Shown here: positions 33,376 through 42,344 of the stretch, one piece after another
Numbering within the stretch: position 1 is the stretch's first letter
How the letters are laid out: each line of letters begins with the position of its first letter
Made by a program: the position numbers and the translations under genes
Assembly (NCBI GenBank): GCA_963747535.1
Contig: CAVVFX010000023.1
Span: forward strand, 248,001-312,000
Direction: 5' to 3'
Length of the DNA stretch: 64,000 bases
Origin: CAVVFX01 sp963747535
GTDB lineage: Bacteria; Acidobacteriota; Terriglobia; Bryobacterales; Bryobacteraceae
The notes under the pieces: model-generated
The model's input: only the letters and a program-made list of their open reading frames with translations
The model's database searches: none
What the model was told of the DNA's origin: nothing

Positions 33376-33424
33376 CCGTGGCGCAGACCATCGTTTTTCG
33401 TGGTCTGCGGGCTGTTCACCAGCC
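33376..33424 (+). repeat. Double-hairpin repeat, family A, copy 6
   Basis: Stem CGCAGACCA (33382-33390) pairs with TGGTCTGCG (33401-33409); the outer C-G pair replaces the G-C pair of other copies, a compensatory change. Loop TCGTTTTTCG. Second hairpin GGCTG-TTCAC-CAGCC is complete (33410-33424). It lies between convergent genes. Confidence 0.9.
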
Positions 33425-33428
33425 GCTT

Positions 33429-33446
33429 GACAGCCTTTAGCCTGCC
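33429..33446. repeat. Hairpin repeat, family C, copy 3 (degenerate)
   Basis: GACAGCCTTTAGCCTGCC resembles GACAGACTTTAGCCTGTC at 34875. It contains the stop codon of the APC permease gene on the minus strand. Confidence 0.5.
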
Positions 33447-34834
33447 AGTTCGTGCTTCTTCCAAACCAGCCGGTAGATCCCCGCACCGATAACAATGGTC
33501 GCGAGTGATGCGGCGGAAGGCCAGGGAGCGTAGACAAACCCATAGCCGATAGTCGTGATCCCGATCACCACATAAGCCACCGGAATCAACGGCCATGCGA
33601 AGTTCAGGGCACCGAGGCGCTGCCAGCCTGTCCTTCGCCGGAAGATGAAGATCGACCCGACCGCCAGGAGCGTGAAGATCGTCAGGCTGAACCCGATGTA
33701 GTACATCAGGTCCGGAAACGGTGTCAGCGTCATCAGGATCGCGCAGATGCCCTGGGCTACGATCGCCACAACCGGCGTGTGGTACTTCGGATTGACCCGC
33801 GCCGCGGTCGCAAAGAACGCCCGGTTCTTGGCCATGGCATAGTACACCCGTGGCCCGATGGTAATCATCGCGTTCACCGTCGAAACGATGGAAATCGCCA
33901 TCAGCCCGGCAAAAGCTCCAGCGATATTCGGACCGAAGAGATTCGAAGCCGCGAGCGATCCGATGGCGGCCACGCCCTTCATCTTCTCGAGTGGAGTCGA
34001 ATAGATGAACATGACATTCAGCCCGAGATACAGCACGGTCACCAGTACGGTTCCCGCTGCAATCGCAGCCGGCAGAGTTTTTTGCGGCGAACGGATTTCT
34101 TCGGCGACATACGTGGCAGCGTTCCAGCCGCTGTATCCGAACATCACCCAGACCAGGCTGACGATAAATTGGACTGGCAAAGAATTGGAGGAGGTCCGCG
34201 CGGCATCCTGCGAAAAATGACTCCAGCTACCGGTGCCGGCTACGAATCCGGCGATGACAAAGACCACGATCACGATCACCTTGGTGCTGGTGAGTGCATT
34301 CTGGATGCGCGAAATCCGCTTCACGCCGAGGCAATTGAGGATCGTAAAAACAGCAATCAACGACGCGGCCAGAGCCTGCGCCCCGCCGAAGCGCAACATC
34401 ATCGTGCCCGACCCGAGTGTTACCCAGGCGGGATTGTTCATCTTGAATACCGGGTCGAAGTATCCGGTGTAGTACGCAAACGCCAGGGCTGCCGCTGCGA
34501 TCGGCGCAGAGAATCCCGCAAAGAACGAGACCCAGCCGCTCATGAATCCCCAGGCCGGGCCATAAGCTTCGGTAAGATACACGTATTCTCCGCCCGAACT
34601 CGGGAAGTTAATCCCTAACTCGGAGTAAGTCATGGCACCGCAGATCGCGAAGAAAGCACCCACCGCCCAGACCCACAAAATGAGCGACGCTGAACCGAGA
34701 TCGCCGGCCACGAAGCCGGTAGTGGTGAAGATGCCTGTTCCCACCATGTTCGAGACCACCAACGCCGTAGCGCTATAAAACCCCAACTGGCGAAGCAGCG
34801 GCGCGGCTTTCGATGTAAGTGTATTGGCGGCCAT
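33437..34834 (-). CDS. APC-family amino acid permease (1)
   Basis: 465 residues with twelve predicted helices. The unwound first helix motif (VVSNMVGTGIFTTTG) and the second-helix segment (YSELGINFPSSGGEYVYL) are typical of APC transporters (LAT/CAT-like). These move amino acids or polyamines across the inner membrane with protons or by exchange. Substrate unknown. It is divergent from the cytochrome c gene, with a family C hairpin between. Confidence 0.92.
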   Translation of the reverse strand: MAANTLTSKAAPLLRQLGFYSATALVVSNMVGTGIFTTTGFVAGDLGSASLILWVWAVGAFFAICGAMTYSELGINFPSSGGEYVYLTEAYGPAWGFMSGWVSFFAGFSAPIAAAALAFAYYTGYFDPVFKMNNPAWVTLGSGTMMLRFGGAQALAASLIAVFTILNCLGVKRISRIQNALTSTKVIVIVVFVIAGFVAGTGSWSHFSQDAARTSSNSLPVQFIVSLVWVMFGYSGWNAATYVAEEIRSPQKTLPAAIAAGTVLVTVLYLGLNVMFIYSTPLEKMKGVAAIGSLAASNLFGPNIAGAFAGLMAISIVSTVNAMITIGPRVYYAMAKNRAFFATAARVNPKYHTPVVAIVAQGICAILMTLTPFPDLMYYIGFSLTIFTLLAVGSIFIFRRRTGWQRLGALNFAWPLIPVAYVVIGITTIGYGFVYAPWPSAASLATIVIGAGIYRLVWKKHELAG

Positions 34835-34874
34835 TAGAACGCTTTAAAGCATAATAGCATCCAGACGCTTGTGT

Positions 34875-34892
34875 GACAGACTTTAGCCTGTC
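34875..34892. repeat. Hairpin repeat, family C, copy 2
   Basis: GACAGACTTTAGCCTGTC, preceded by CTTGTGT as in copy 1. One A-C mismatch interrupts the stem. It lies in the divergent promoter region between the permease and cytochrome c genes. Confidence 0.75.
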
Positions 34893-34917
34893 CCGGCACT
34901 GTACAATACAATAATCC

Positions 34918-35697
34918 ATGAAGCTGACCCTCGTCATCGCCGGCTTGCTCGTTCCGCTTTGCTCTGCCCAGATCAACGAAGCCGGACTCGACCAGGGCAA
35001 AGCCGTTTTCCGCAGCAATTGCGCCTTCTGCCACGGACTCACCGCCCAAGGCGGGCGCGGCCCCAGTCTGATCTCCAGTAATTTACTCCACAGCGCCGGC
35101 GACGATGTCATTAAGAACCTCATCACTCATGGCGTTCCGGGCACCACCATGCCGGGTTTTGAATTCCCTAAAGACGATCTCGATGCTCTGGTGCAGTTTT
35201 TACACGGACTCTCTGGATCGCATCCCGCAACCGCCAAGCCGCCGGGTGACGCGCACGCCGGAGAACTGGTCTACTCGCGCAACGGATGCTCGAACTGCCA
35301 CCGCATCGGGAATACGGGCAGCATTTACGGCCCGGAGTTGACGCGGATCGGCGCCGGCCGCTCGCTCGAATACATCCGCGAGTCCCTCGTCGATCCCTCC
35401 GCCGACATTGCGGACAATTACGGCGGTGTAACGGTCGTAACTAAGGATGGCCGGCGGATAAGCGGTGTGCGCATTAACGAAGATACTTTCACGGTGCAGA
35501 TCCGCAAGCCGGACCAGAACTTCGCTTTGTTTGATAAGTCCGAAACGAAAGAAGTTATTCACGAAACCAAGAGTATGATGCCCGCCTACACTCACCTTTC
35601 CCCGACTGACTTACAAAACCTCCTCGCCTATCTCGAAACGTTACGCGGTGAGCAGGCGGCCGGCGCTGATGCCAGCAAAGCTGGAGGTATTCACTAA
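34918..35697 (+). CDS. Periplasmic dihaem c-type cytochrome, partner of the PQQ dehydrogenase
   Basis: 259 residues with a signal peptide (MKLTLVIAGLLVPLCSAQ). Two haem-binding motifs: Cys35-AF-Cys38-His39 and Cys124-SN-Cys127-His128. The C-terminal segment (GVTVVTKDGRRISGVRINED; SMMPAYTHLSPTDLQNLLAY) is the haem-binding domain seen in many Acidobacteriota and Planctomycetes cytochromes. Its stop TAA overlaps the ATG of the PQQ dehydrogenase (TAATG). It is the likely electron acceptor of that enzyme. Confidence 0.92.
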   Translation: MKLTLVIAGLLVPLCSAQINEAGLDQGKAVFRSNCAFCHGLTAQGGRGPSLISSNLLHSAGDDVIKNLITHGVPGTTMPGFEFPKDDLDALVQFLHGLSGSHPATAKPPGDAHAGELVYSRNGCSNCHRIGNTGSIYGPELTRIGAGRSLEYIRESLVDPSADIADNYGGVTVVTKDGRRISGVRINEDTFTVQIRKPDQNFALFDKSETKEVIHETKSMMPAYTHLSPTDLQNLLAYLETLRGEQAAGADASKAGGIH

Positions 35698-37283
35698 TGC
35701 GGCCCCCGATCCTCGCTTCTATCGCGCTGTTCTGTGCTCCCGGCCTTTCCGCCCAGGTTACTTATAACCGTCTCCTGCATGCCATTGAAGAACCGCAGAA
35801 CTGGTTGACGTACTGGGGAGATTACACCGCCATTCGTCATCGTACTCTCGATCAGGTCAACACGAAAAACGTGAAGGATCTGCGGCTCGCCTGGATGTTT
35901 CAGACCGGAAAGGGCGGCGCCAACGAGACCGTCCCGCTGGTGATCGATGGCATTATGTACGCGACCGTCGGCGACGGTAATGCAGTCGCGCTCGATGCAC
36001 ACAGCGGCCGCCCGCTTTGGTCCTACCACCATAACTTTCCCCCGGGCCGCGCGACCTCCGGAGTGAATCGGGGATTCGGCGTGCTGGGCGAACGCCTGTT
36101 CATGGTCACTCCCGACTCCAATCTGGTAGCTCTCGACATCCGGACCGGGCGCCTCCTCTGGCAGGCCGAAATGGCGCCCTATAAGGCCGGCACGCACTAC
36201 GCTACGCTCGCGCCCCTCATAATCAAGGACAAGGTGCTGGTCGGCATCTCCGGCGGCGAACAGGGTGTGCGCGGGTTCATCGATGCCTACGATGCCGCAA
36301 CCGGTAAACGGGCCTGGCGGTTCTGGACTATTCCCGGTCCTGGCGAACCCGGCGGCGATTCCTGGCTCGGCGATTCCTGGATGCGCGGTGGAGGGCCGGC
36401 CTGGCTAACCGGAACTTACGATCCGCAACTCAACACCACTTACTGGGGAGTCGGCAATCCCGGGCCCGACCTTTACGGCGGTAGCCGCCGCGGCGATAAC
36501 CTATACTCGTGCTCGCTGGTCGCGCTCGATCCGGACACCGGTAAGCTCAAGTGGCATTTTCAGTTCACGCCTCACGATCTGCACGATTGGGACGCCACCG
36601 AAACGCCCATGCTACTGGACCTGAACTGGAAGGGCCGCATGCGGAAAGTGGTGGTACAGGCGAATCGCAACGCTTTCTTCTACGTGCTTGATCGCGAGAC
36701 CGGAGAGTATCTCCTCGGCAAACCTTACGCGCGGCAGACGTGGGCCAAGGAACTCGATTCCAAGGGGCGCCCGATTCTGATGCCCAACTACGAGCCGACC
36801 CCTGATGGCACGCGCACCTGTCCCGGACTGGGCGGCGGCAACAACTGGATGGCGACCTCCTACAATCCGGTCACTAAGCTGTTTTATGTCTCGGTACAGG
36901 AAGCGTGCAATATCTATTACAGCGCGCCTCCCGTCTACGTGGAAGGGAAACCTTATTGGGGGAGCGTCTTCCGCGGCGCCAACGGGGAGGAGAGTTGGGG
37001 CGTGCTGAAGGCGCTCGATCCCTCGACTGGCGAGACCAAATGGGATTTCCGCTTGTACCAACCATCGTGGGCTGGAACTTTGTCCACGTCCGGCGGCCTC
37101 ATCTTTAGCGGCGACGAAGACGGCTACTTCATGGCTCTCGATGCCGTAGATGGCAGGAATCTCTGGAAAATCAATACCGGTGCGCGTCTGGTGACGGCGC
37201 CGATCACTTACAGGGTGAATGGGAAACAATACATCACCATGCCTTCCGGAGCGGCCATCCTGACCTTCGCGCTACCCGACTAA
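35697..37283 (+). CDS. PQQ-dependent alcohol dehydrogenase-like beta-propeller enzyme
   Basis: 528 residues with a signal peptide (ILASIALFCAPGLSAQ). The eight-bladed propeller shows repeated tryptophan-docking-like segments (ALDAHSGRPLWSY, ALDIRTGRLLWQA, ALDPDTGKLKWHF, ALDPSTGETKWDF, ALDAVDGRNLWKI). The catalytic Asp is at 299 in HDLHDWDATETP. It lacks a fused haem domain and the adjacent Cys-Cys ring of methanol dehydrogenases is not seen. It oxidises alcohols, aldehydes or sugars in the periplasm and passes electrons to the upstream cytochrome. Confidence 0.92.
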   Translation: MRPPILASIALFCAPGLSAQVTYNRLLHAIEEPQNWLTYWGDYTAIRHRTLDQVNTKNVKDLRLAWMFQTGKGGANETVPLVIDGIMYATVGDGNAVALDAHSGRPLWSYHHNFPPGRATSGVNRGFGVLGERLFMVTPDSNLVALDIRTGRLLWQAEMAPYKAGTHYATLAPLIIKDKVLVGISGGEQGVRGFIDAYDAATGKRAWRFWTIPGPGEPGGDSWLGDSWMRGGGPAWLTGTYDPQLNTTYWGVGNPGPDLYGGSRRGDNLYSCSLVALDPDTGKLKWHFQFTPHDLHDWDATETPMLLDLNWKGRMRKVVVQANRNAFFYVLDRETGEYLLGKPYARQTWAKELDSKGRPILMPNYEPTPDGTRTCPGLGGGNNWMATSYNPVTKLFYVSVQEACNIYYSAPPVYVEGKPYWGSVFRGANGEESWGVLKALDPSTGETKWDFRLYQPSWAGTLSTSGGLIFSGDEDGYFMALDAVDGRNLWKINTGARLVTAPITYRVNGKQYITMPSGAAILTFALPD

Positions 37284-37297
37284 ATGTAAACTCTCAT

Positions 37298-38380
37298 ATG
37301 CACACACGACGCGCACTATTGCTGGCTGCCGGCGCCGCGGGGACGCTGCTGGCGCAGGAGTTGGAGCCCGTTGTCCGTCTTCCTCGCAAGGTGCGGCTCG
37401 GCATGATTGGCTTCGATGGGCATCCCGGAGAAGTGCTGGGGCAGTTGCCTCGGCTGCCGGATGTCGCGTTGCTGGCGTATGCCGTCGACGGCTCCGACCC
37501 TAAGACATTTGAGTCGAGCCGCAAGAATGCGATGGTCCAGAAAGCTACCCGCTATGACGACTACGCCCCCATGCTGGAGCGTGAGAAACTCGACATGGTC
37601 GCGGTCTGCAATAACGATGGCCGGAGGACCAAAGCGATTCTGGCATGCGCAGCCAAGGGTCTCCACGTGATCGCCGAAAAGCCGCTGGCTCTCAACCGTC
37701 GGGATCTGGCCGCGGTGAAGCAGGCTTACGCGAACCCGTCGGTTCGTCTCAGCATGCTCCTGCCGATGCGTTTCGATCCTGAGTACCTGGCGCTCAAGGC
37801 TATCGTGGATTCGGGCGAGATCGGTGAAGTGGCGCAGATCACGGGACAGAAGTCCTACCAGTTGGGCCCGCGTCCGGAGTGGCAGAAGGAGCGCAACAGT
37901 TATGGCAGCACGGTGCTGTGGATCGGCATCCATATGATCGACCTGATGCGCCACTGCAGTGGCCGCGAGATGGTCGAGGTGGCGGGCTATCAATCCCACG
38001 TAGCCTTCCCCGAAATCGGCGCGATGGAGAATGTCACGGCCGCCGTCTACAAATTGGACAACGGCGGCGTCGCGACTTTGCACATGGATTATCTTCGACC
38101 CGACACCGCGCCGGCGCATGGAGACGATCGTCTTCGCCTGGCTGGAACCAAGGGCATCGCCGAGTACATGGCGGACCTCGGGGTAGTGTTGGTCAATGGC
38201 AGTAGCAAGCCCCACAAGGTCGCTCCGCTGCCTGCCAGGAAATCGGTGTTTCTGGATTTTGTGCAGTCAGTGTATCTCGGCAAACCGCAGACGCTCACGC
38301 CGGCCGATATCTATCGCGTGAATGAGATTACAATCGCCACGCATGAGGCCTCGGTTGAGCATCGCTTCAAAGCGATTTAA
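37298..38380 (+). CDS. Gfo/Idh/MocA-family oxidoreductase with export signal
   Basis: 360 residues. An arginine-pair signal (MHTRRALLLAAGAAGTLLAQ) suggests Tat export, as is common for these enzymes in Acidobacteriota. A Rossmann segment (VRLGMIGFDGHPGEV, a variant of GxGxxG), the EKPLAL motif, and the H-x-x-D helix (GIHMIDLMRHCSG) are present. They oxidise or reduce sugars and inositols with NAD(P). It begins 14 bases after the PQQ dehydrogenase stop, likely in the same transcript. Confidence 0.9.
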   Translation: MHTRRALLLAAGAAGTLLAQELEPVVRLPRKVRLGMIGFDGHPGEVLGQLPRLPDVALLAYAVDGSDPKTFESSRKNAMVQKATRYDDYAPMLEREKLDMVAVCNNDGRRTKAILACAAKGLHVIAEKPLALNRRDLAAVKQAYANPSVRLSMLLPMRFDPEYLALKAIVDSGEIGEVAQITGQKSYQLGPRPEWQKERNSYGSTVLWIGIHMIDLMRHCSGREMVEVAGYQSHVAFPEIGAMENVTAAVYKLDNGGVATLHMDYLRPDTAPAHGDDRLRLAGTKGIAEYMADLGVVLVNGSSKPHKVAPLPARKSVFLDFVQSVYLGKPQTLTPADIYRVNEITIATHEASVEHRFKAI

Positions 38381-38569
38381 GTTGATTCATGGCTTCCAGA
38401 TCGGTTGTAACGCGTGACGCGGAGCGTGAGTTGAGGTCGCGCTCTTCGCATCGACCCGGTCGCTAGAGGCACCGGCATTGGCGCTAAAATAAGGCCCATG
38501 CTCCCTGGCAACTTTCCAAACTTCCAGGCTAGCGCTGAGTTCCACACTTCAGTGTGATGGGGGTCAGAC

Positions 38570-38658
38570 GGCCAGCTGACGCAACGCCACGGGAGTAATT
38601 GGAGATTGCAGCCCTGAAAAGGCTGGCGTCGGCGGCTCAATTCCGTCCCTGGCCACCA
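38570..38658 (+). pseudogene. Degenerate tRNA-Phe(GAA)-like sequence
   Basis: The 3' half is tRNA-like base for base: anticodon stem CAGCC/GGCTG (38609-38613 with 38621-38625), loop CTGAAAA giving anticodon GAA, five-base variable loop, T stem GGCGG/CCGTC around CTCAATT, acceptor strand CCTGGCC, discriminator A and an encoded CCA (38656-38658). GGCCAGC at 38570-38576 could pair with six of seven acceptor bases. The 5' domain is 32 bases instead of about 19 and shows no good D stem; the T loop starts with C instead of T. It is best read as a decayed tRNA gene or an integration scar. Confidence 0.5.
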
Positions 38659-39674
38659 TGTTTTCAATAGCTTACAGTCCTTCCAGTTCCCCGTTTCATT
38701 CCATTTCATCCCAAAACTTCTATAGGTGTCCTGGCCAAGTATAACTTGCGAATCTTTTTGCATAAGAGCAGTGGCGGAGGTCGATGCCGTAACTTTTTCT
38801 ATCGTTTCACTGAGTGGGGAAGTAAGTCACTAGCCTAACAAACTTATTCACAATGTAACCTGCATTCGAGTAAGTCGTAACTTAAAATGCATATAGCTTT
38901 CTGGCGTTCGATTCTTAGAACGAATCAAACATCAGAGCGAATCGGGACCGCGTCAGGGCCAACTACACTCAGCCACACCGACGCCTTAGACTGCGAAGTT
39001 GGAAATGACCGTGCAGACATGTGAATCTTAACCAGCCCATGTTTGGAAATGACAGAATACCAGGACAACCATTTCTTTCCACTCTTTTCTCTCACCGATC
39101 GTGGCCATTCGATGGGTGGCCAATCCGGAGCCCCATCATACTCTGCGTCTTCCTCCGCGGCTCGGCGCCTCTGCGGTGAGGTTCAGCGCTGGAGCTAACA
39201 CATAGGCGGGGGCCTCCGGAAGGTAGGCTGGCGGGGCCTGGCGTCGCAAGATGACCGCCGAGGCGCTGAGCCGCAGAGGAAGACGAAGAGAACTCCCGTC
39301 CGACCAAGTCATAGGTTGGGCCAGATGATCTTGTTCTTTGGGTGTGGGTCGCAGCATACTCCGGTTAAGAGATCACCGGCGACCACGCAGTGTCAAGTGG
39401 CCGAAAAGCGAAAAATAGGCTCGGATTGGCCAGACATGTGACGCGATACTCTACTGCAATCGCGCTCGTCGGGGAGCATCCGACATTCCGTTCGGAACCC
39501 GGCCCCTCCCTGATCCCCTCCTCCGAAACCTCGAGCCTGAGTAGTCACGCAGCCTGGCATTATTTCTCTCCAACCCTTTCAGTCACTTCCAGACAGTCAA
39601 CGCTAACCCCACGCTTGACCTCGCGTTACCAATAAATCAGAAAGTGAATCTCACGCGACCGAAAGGAAACTCCC
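38659..39674. other. Non-coding interval of about 1 kb
   Basis: Between the tRNA-like sequence and the gene at 39675 I see no convincing coding frame on either strand. The first part (38760-38900) is richer in A/T than its surroundings. A palindromic element lies at 39141-39290. No hallmark of an integrase or transposase is present despite the tRNA-like sequence at its edge. Confidence 0.6.
39141..39290. repeat. Palindromic GCAGAG-type element, copy 3
   Basis: The 38-base arm at 39141-39178 is the reverse complement of 39253-39290 with about five mismatches; the spacer is 74 bases. Words CTCTGCG, CCTCCGCGG and CCGCAGAGG connect it with the elements near 9.6 and 27.2 kb. It is the longest and clearest of the three. 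Confidence 0.8.
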
Positions 39675-40310
39675 ATGGCAACAGCCGCTCAAATCACCGC
39701 CAACATCGCTAATTCGCAACACTCTTCAGGACCCCGCACCGACACCGGCAAAGCGGCGTCCTCTCAAAATTCTTTGAAACACGGCTTAACCGCCAAAACC
39801 ATCCTGCTCCCCGAAGAGGACGAAGCCGCCTATCGCACCATGTGCCAGGGCATGTTCGACAGCTTTGCCCCCGGCTGTGTCCCCGAAACGGAACTCGTCC
39901 AGTTTCTCTGCGACACCCAATGGCGCCTCCAGCGTTGCGCACGTATCGAGGTCGCCATCCTCTCTGCCGACGTGCCCGACTTCAAAGCCCTCGACATCAT
40001 GAGCAAGCACCAGTCCCGCCTGAAGAAGCAATATTCCACCACTCTCCAGGAAGCCCGCAACCTGATCGATACCCGCCTGACCCGTGAGGTGTCCGAGATG
40101 CGCGATGCCGTCACCGTCCGCCGCGCCGACCAGAAAGAAGGCCGTGACATCAACCTCCAGGAAATTGGCTTCGTTTTTTCGAACCCGGAAGTGGATAGAG
40201 AAATCCTCCACCAGGACACTCTCGCGAACGCCGCCAAGACCCTGTCGGCCAACCGTATCAAGCCGGACATAAACGCCTTTCTCCAGCAGATGAGCGCTTC
40301 GGTCCGCTAA
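39675..40310 (+). CDS. Conserved protein of unknown function (GPRT-GK-SSQNSLKHGL family)
   Basis: 211 residues; ATG 39675 follows GGAAA. The N-terminus (NIANSQHSSGPRTDTGKAAS then SQNSLKHGLTAKT) is a recurrent motif of small basic proteins found in many copies in Acidobacteriota genomes; their role is unknown. The rest is helical (FLCDTQWRLQRCARIEVAIL). An 18-base sequence, AATTGGCTTCGTTTTTTC, occurs inside the gene (40163-40180, encoding IGFVFS) and again across the stop codon (40309-40326), where a different frame would end IGFVFSPG. A late frameshift is likely. Confidence 0.65.
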   Translation: MATAAQITANIANSQHSSGPRTDTGKAASSQNSLKHGLTAKTILLPEEDEAAYRTMCQGMFDSFAPGCVPETELVQFLCDTQWRLQRCARIEVAILSADVPDFKALDIMSKHQSRLKKQYSTTLQEARNLIDTRLTREVSEMRDAVTVRRADQKEGRDINLQEIGFVFSNPEVDREILHQDTLANAAKTLSANRIKPDINAFLQQMSASVR

Positions 40311-40393
40311 TTGGCTTCGTTTTTTCACCCGGGTAAGAATACCCGATAGTTCATTGAAAACTGAATAAAACCGCATGCCAGGCCTCACGTAAG

Positions 40394-40428
40394 CCGTGGG
40401 GCAGACCATCGTTTTTTGTGGTCTGCCC
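40394..40428 (+). repeat. Family A repeat, copy 7 (first hairpin only)
   Basis: Perfect 10-bp stem GGGCAGACCA (40399-40408) with TGGTCTGCCC (40419-40428) around TCGTTTTTTG, identical to copy 4 in loop and stem. The second hairpin is missing. The rest of 40311-40747 shows nothing further that I can name. Confidence 0.9.
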
Positions 40429-40747
40429 TCCCCTGCGAGCCACGAGACGGCGTCCGACGACGAAACTCTTGTCGTCTGCCCCATAGTGCAATCACGGCCG
40501 GCGATTACCGAGTCAAGGCGATAACCATTCGGATCTATCGGCTTCACGTGCGCGCCAAACACCTTATTTTTAACGCCAGAGCCCTTACTTTAGCGCCTAT
40601 GACAGGCACCGGGCGGTCCCTCCTTTTTGCCGCACAGCGCCTACCGCGACATCCTCCCTCACGGGGTTGTGCAAATGCGGTACTGTCAACGGTATATTAG
40701 CCACTGGATCGCTTCATGCCACTCAAGTGATCACGCAACCGCGGTAA

Positions 40748-42064
40748 ATGAAAAAGCCTATGCTGCAATTCGCTGAATCCCGTCTGATCCGCTCGATTCG
40801 CAAATGGGACCTCGTCGCGGTCACCGTCAACGCCGTCGTTGGCGCTGGTATTTTCGGCCTGCCCTCAAAGGTTTATGGCCTGGTTGGCAGCTATAGCCTG
40901 CCCGCGTTCCTGTTGTGCGGGGTATTTGCAGCCATGATCGTACTGTGTTTTGCGGAAGTCGGCAGCCGCTTCACTGAAACCGGCGGGCCGTATCTCTACA
41001 CCCGCGAGGCTTTCGGACCAGCCGCGGGCTTCACGGTCGGCTGGCTCATGTGGATCGCCCGCATTACCGCGTTCGCGGCGAACACGAGCATCATGCTGAG
41101 CTATCTCGCTCTCTTCTGGCCTGCGGTTGGTGCAGGTCCCGGGCGTGCGGCTGTCGTGTGTACCATCACCCTGGCTCTTGCCCTGATCAATCTGATCGGC
41201 GTGCGAGATGTCGCCGTCGCCACGAACATCCTCACGGTAGGCAAGTTGACACCACTAGCTCTGCTGATCGTTGCCGGGTTCTTCTATCTCGATACAAAGA
41301 GTCTCTCGTTCGGCTCGATGCCGGCTCCAGCCGCATTTTCCAGTGCGATGCTGTTGCTTGTGTACGCTTACACTGGCTTCGAGATAGCGGTGATTCCCGC
41401 AGGGGAAATTACTGATCCGCGCCGTGACTTGCCCGTTGCGATTCTCATGGCGATCGGGATCGTCGCGGTGTTCTACATCCTGATCCAAATCGTTTGCATC
41501 GGCACGCTCCCAGGGCTATCCGCTTCGGACCGGCCCCTCGCCGACGCGGCCAGAAACTTTCTCGGCCAGCCAGGCGCCGCGATCATCTCGATTGGAGCCG
41601 TCATCTCGATCTTGGGCAACCTGAACGTCGTAATGCTCTCGGCCTCGCGCCTCCCATTCGCTATGGCGGAACGCGGTGAGTTGCCCCGCTTTCTGGCTGC
41701 TGTCAACAAGCGCTTCAGCACGCCACACGCCGCCATTCTCCTGACTTCCGTTCTCATGGCCGCCCTCACACTCTCCGGCACTTTTCTCTATGCCGTGACT
41801 CTTAGTACGCTCGCGCGGCTCCTGGTTTACACTGCGACCTGTGCGGCGCTACCCGTGCTGCGCAGGCGTGCCGTAGCACCTCCCTGTACCTTTCGCGTGC
41901 CTGGAGGATTGCTGGTCTCGCTCGGCGTGCTCGTGCTTACCGTGTGGCTTCTCTGGAGCAGCACGTGGCGCGAGGCGCGCGATACGGCCATCGCCGCGGC
42001 GATCGGTCTGGCGGTGTATGCCGGGAGCCGAAAGCTCGTGATTCAATCGTTCACCGGGAAGTGA
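40748..42064 (+). CDS. APC-family amino acid permease (2)
   Basis: 438 residues with twelve predicted helices. The first-helix motif VVGAGIFGLPSKVYG and the FAEVGSRFTETGGPYLYTRE segment are characteristic. It is distinct from the permease at 33437 (different helix 1 and loop sequences). It stands alone; no ribosome site stronger than GCGGTAA precedes the ATG. Substrate not predictable. Confidence 0.92.
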   Translation: MKKPMLQFAESRLIRSIRKWDLVAVTVNAVVGAGIFGLPSKVYGLVGSYSLPAFLLCGVFAAMIVLCFAEVGSRFTETGGPYLYTREAFGPAAGFTVGWLMWIARITAFAANTSIMLSYLALFWPAVGAGPGRAAVVCTITLALALINLIGVRDVAVATNILTVGKLTPLALLIVAGFFYLDTKSLSFGSMPAPAAFSSAMLLLVYAYTGFEIAVIPAGEITDPRRDLPVAILMAIGIVAVFYILIQIVCIGTLPGLSASDRPLADAARNFLGQPGAAIISIGAVISILGNLNVVMLSASRLPFAMAERGELPRFLAAVNKRFSTPHAAILLTSVLMAALTLSGTFLYAVTLSTLARLLVYTATCAALPVLRRRAVAPPCTFRVPGGLLVSLGVLVLTVWLLWSSTWREARDTAIAAAIGLAVYAGSRKLVIQSFTGK

Positions 42065-42279
42065 CCGTCAAGATTGTCTCGGGAATGCGCGGAAGAGATT
42101 CCATGAAGGCGCGACACTCCACGTGGACGCGGCGACAAGTGCGAGTGACCCTCACGCCAGTTGGCCGCACCACGCGCGAGACGCTTGCGGCGAGTCAAAT
42201 GGAAACTTGCGATGACTATGCAGCCGGAGAGCTAATCGGGTTCCACCGGTGGTAACCGCTCTAACGATAATTTATTTTC

Positions 42280-42323
42280 TTGACAGTTCTTCGCGGATGC
42301 AACATAATTCCGTTATCGCTAAA
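42280..42323 (+). promoter_or_regulatory. Sigma-70-type promoter and conserved 5' box of TonB-receptor gene 2
   Basis: TTGACA (42280-42285) and CATAAT (42303-42308) are 17 bases apart, a near-consensus promoter with transcription start expected near 42315. The box TTATCGCTAAA at 42313-42323 lies at the expected start and also occurs in front of the receptor gene at 20156. The longer frame beginning at 42249 would start upstream of this promoter. Confidence 0.7.
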
Positions 42324-42344
42324 CTCGACATTTCGGAGGGTCCA

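Noticed and set aside
38377..38763. 128-codon open frame on the minus strand
   Set aside because: It overlaps the tRNA-like sequence, is Trp/Pro-rich without domain features and has no ribosome site.
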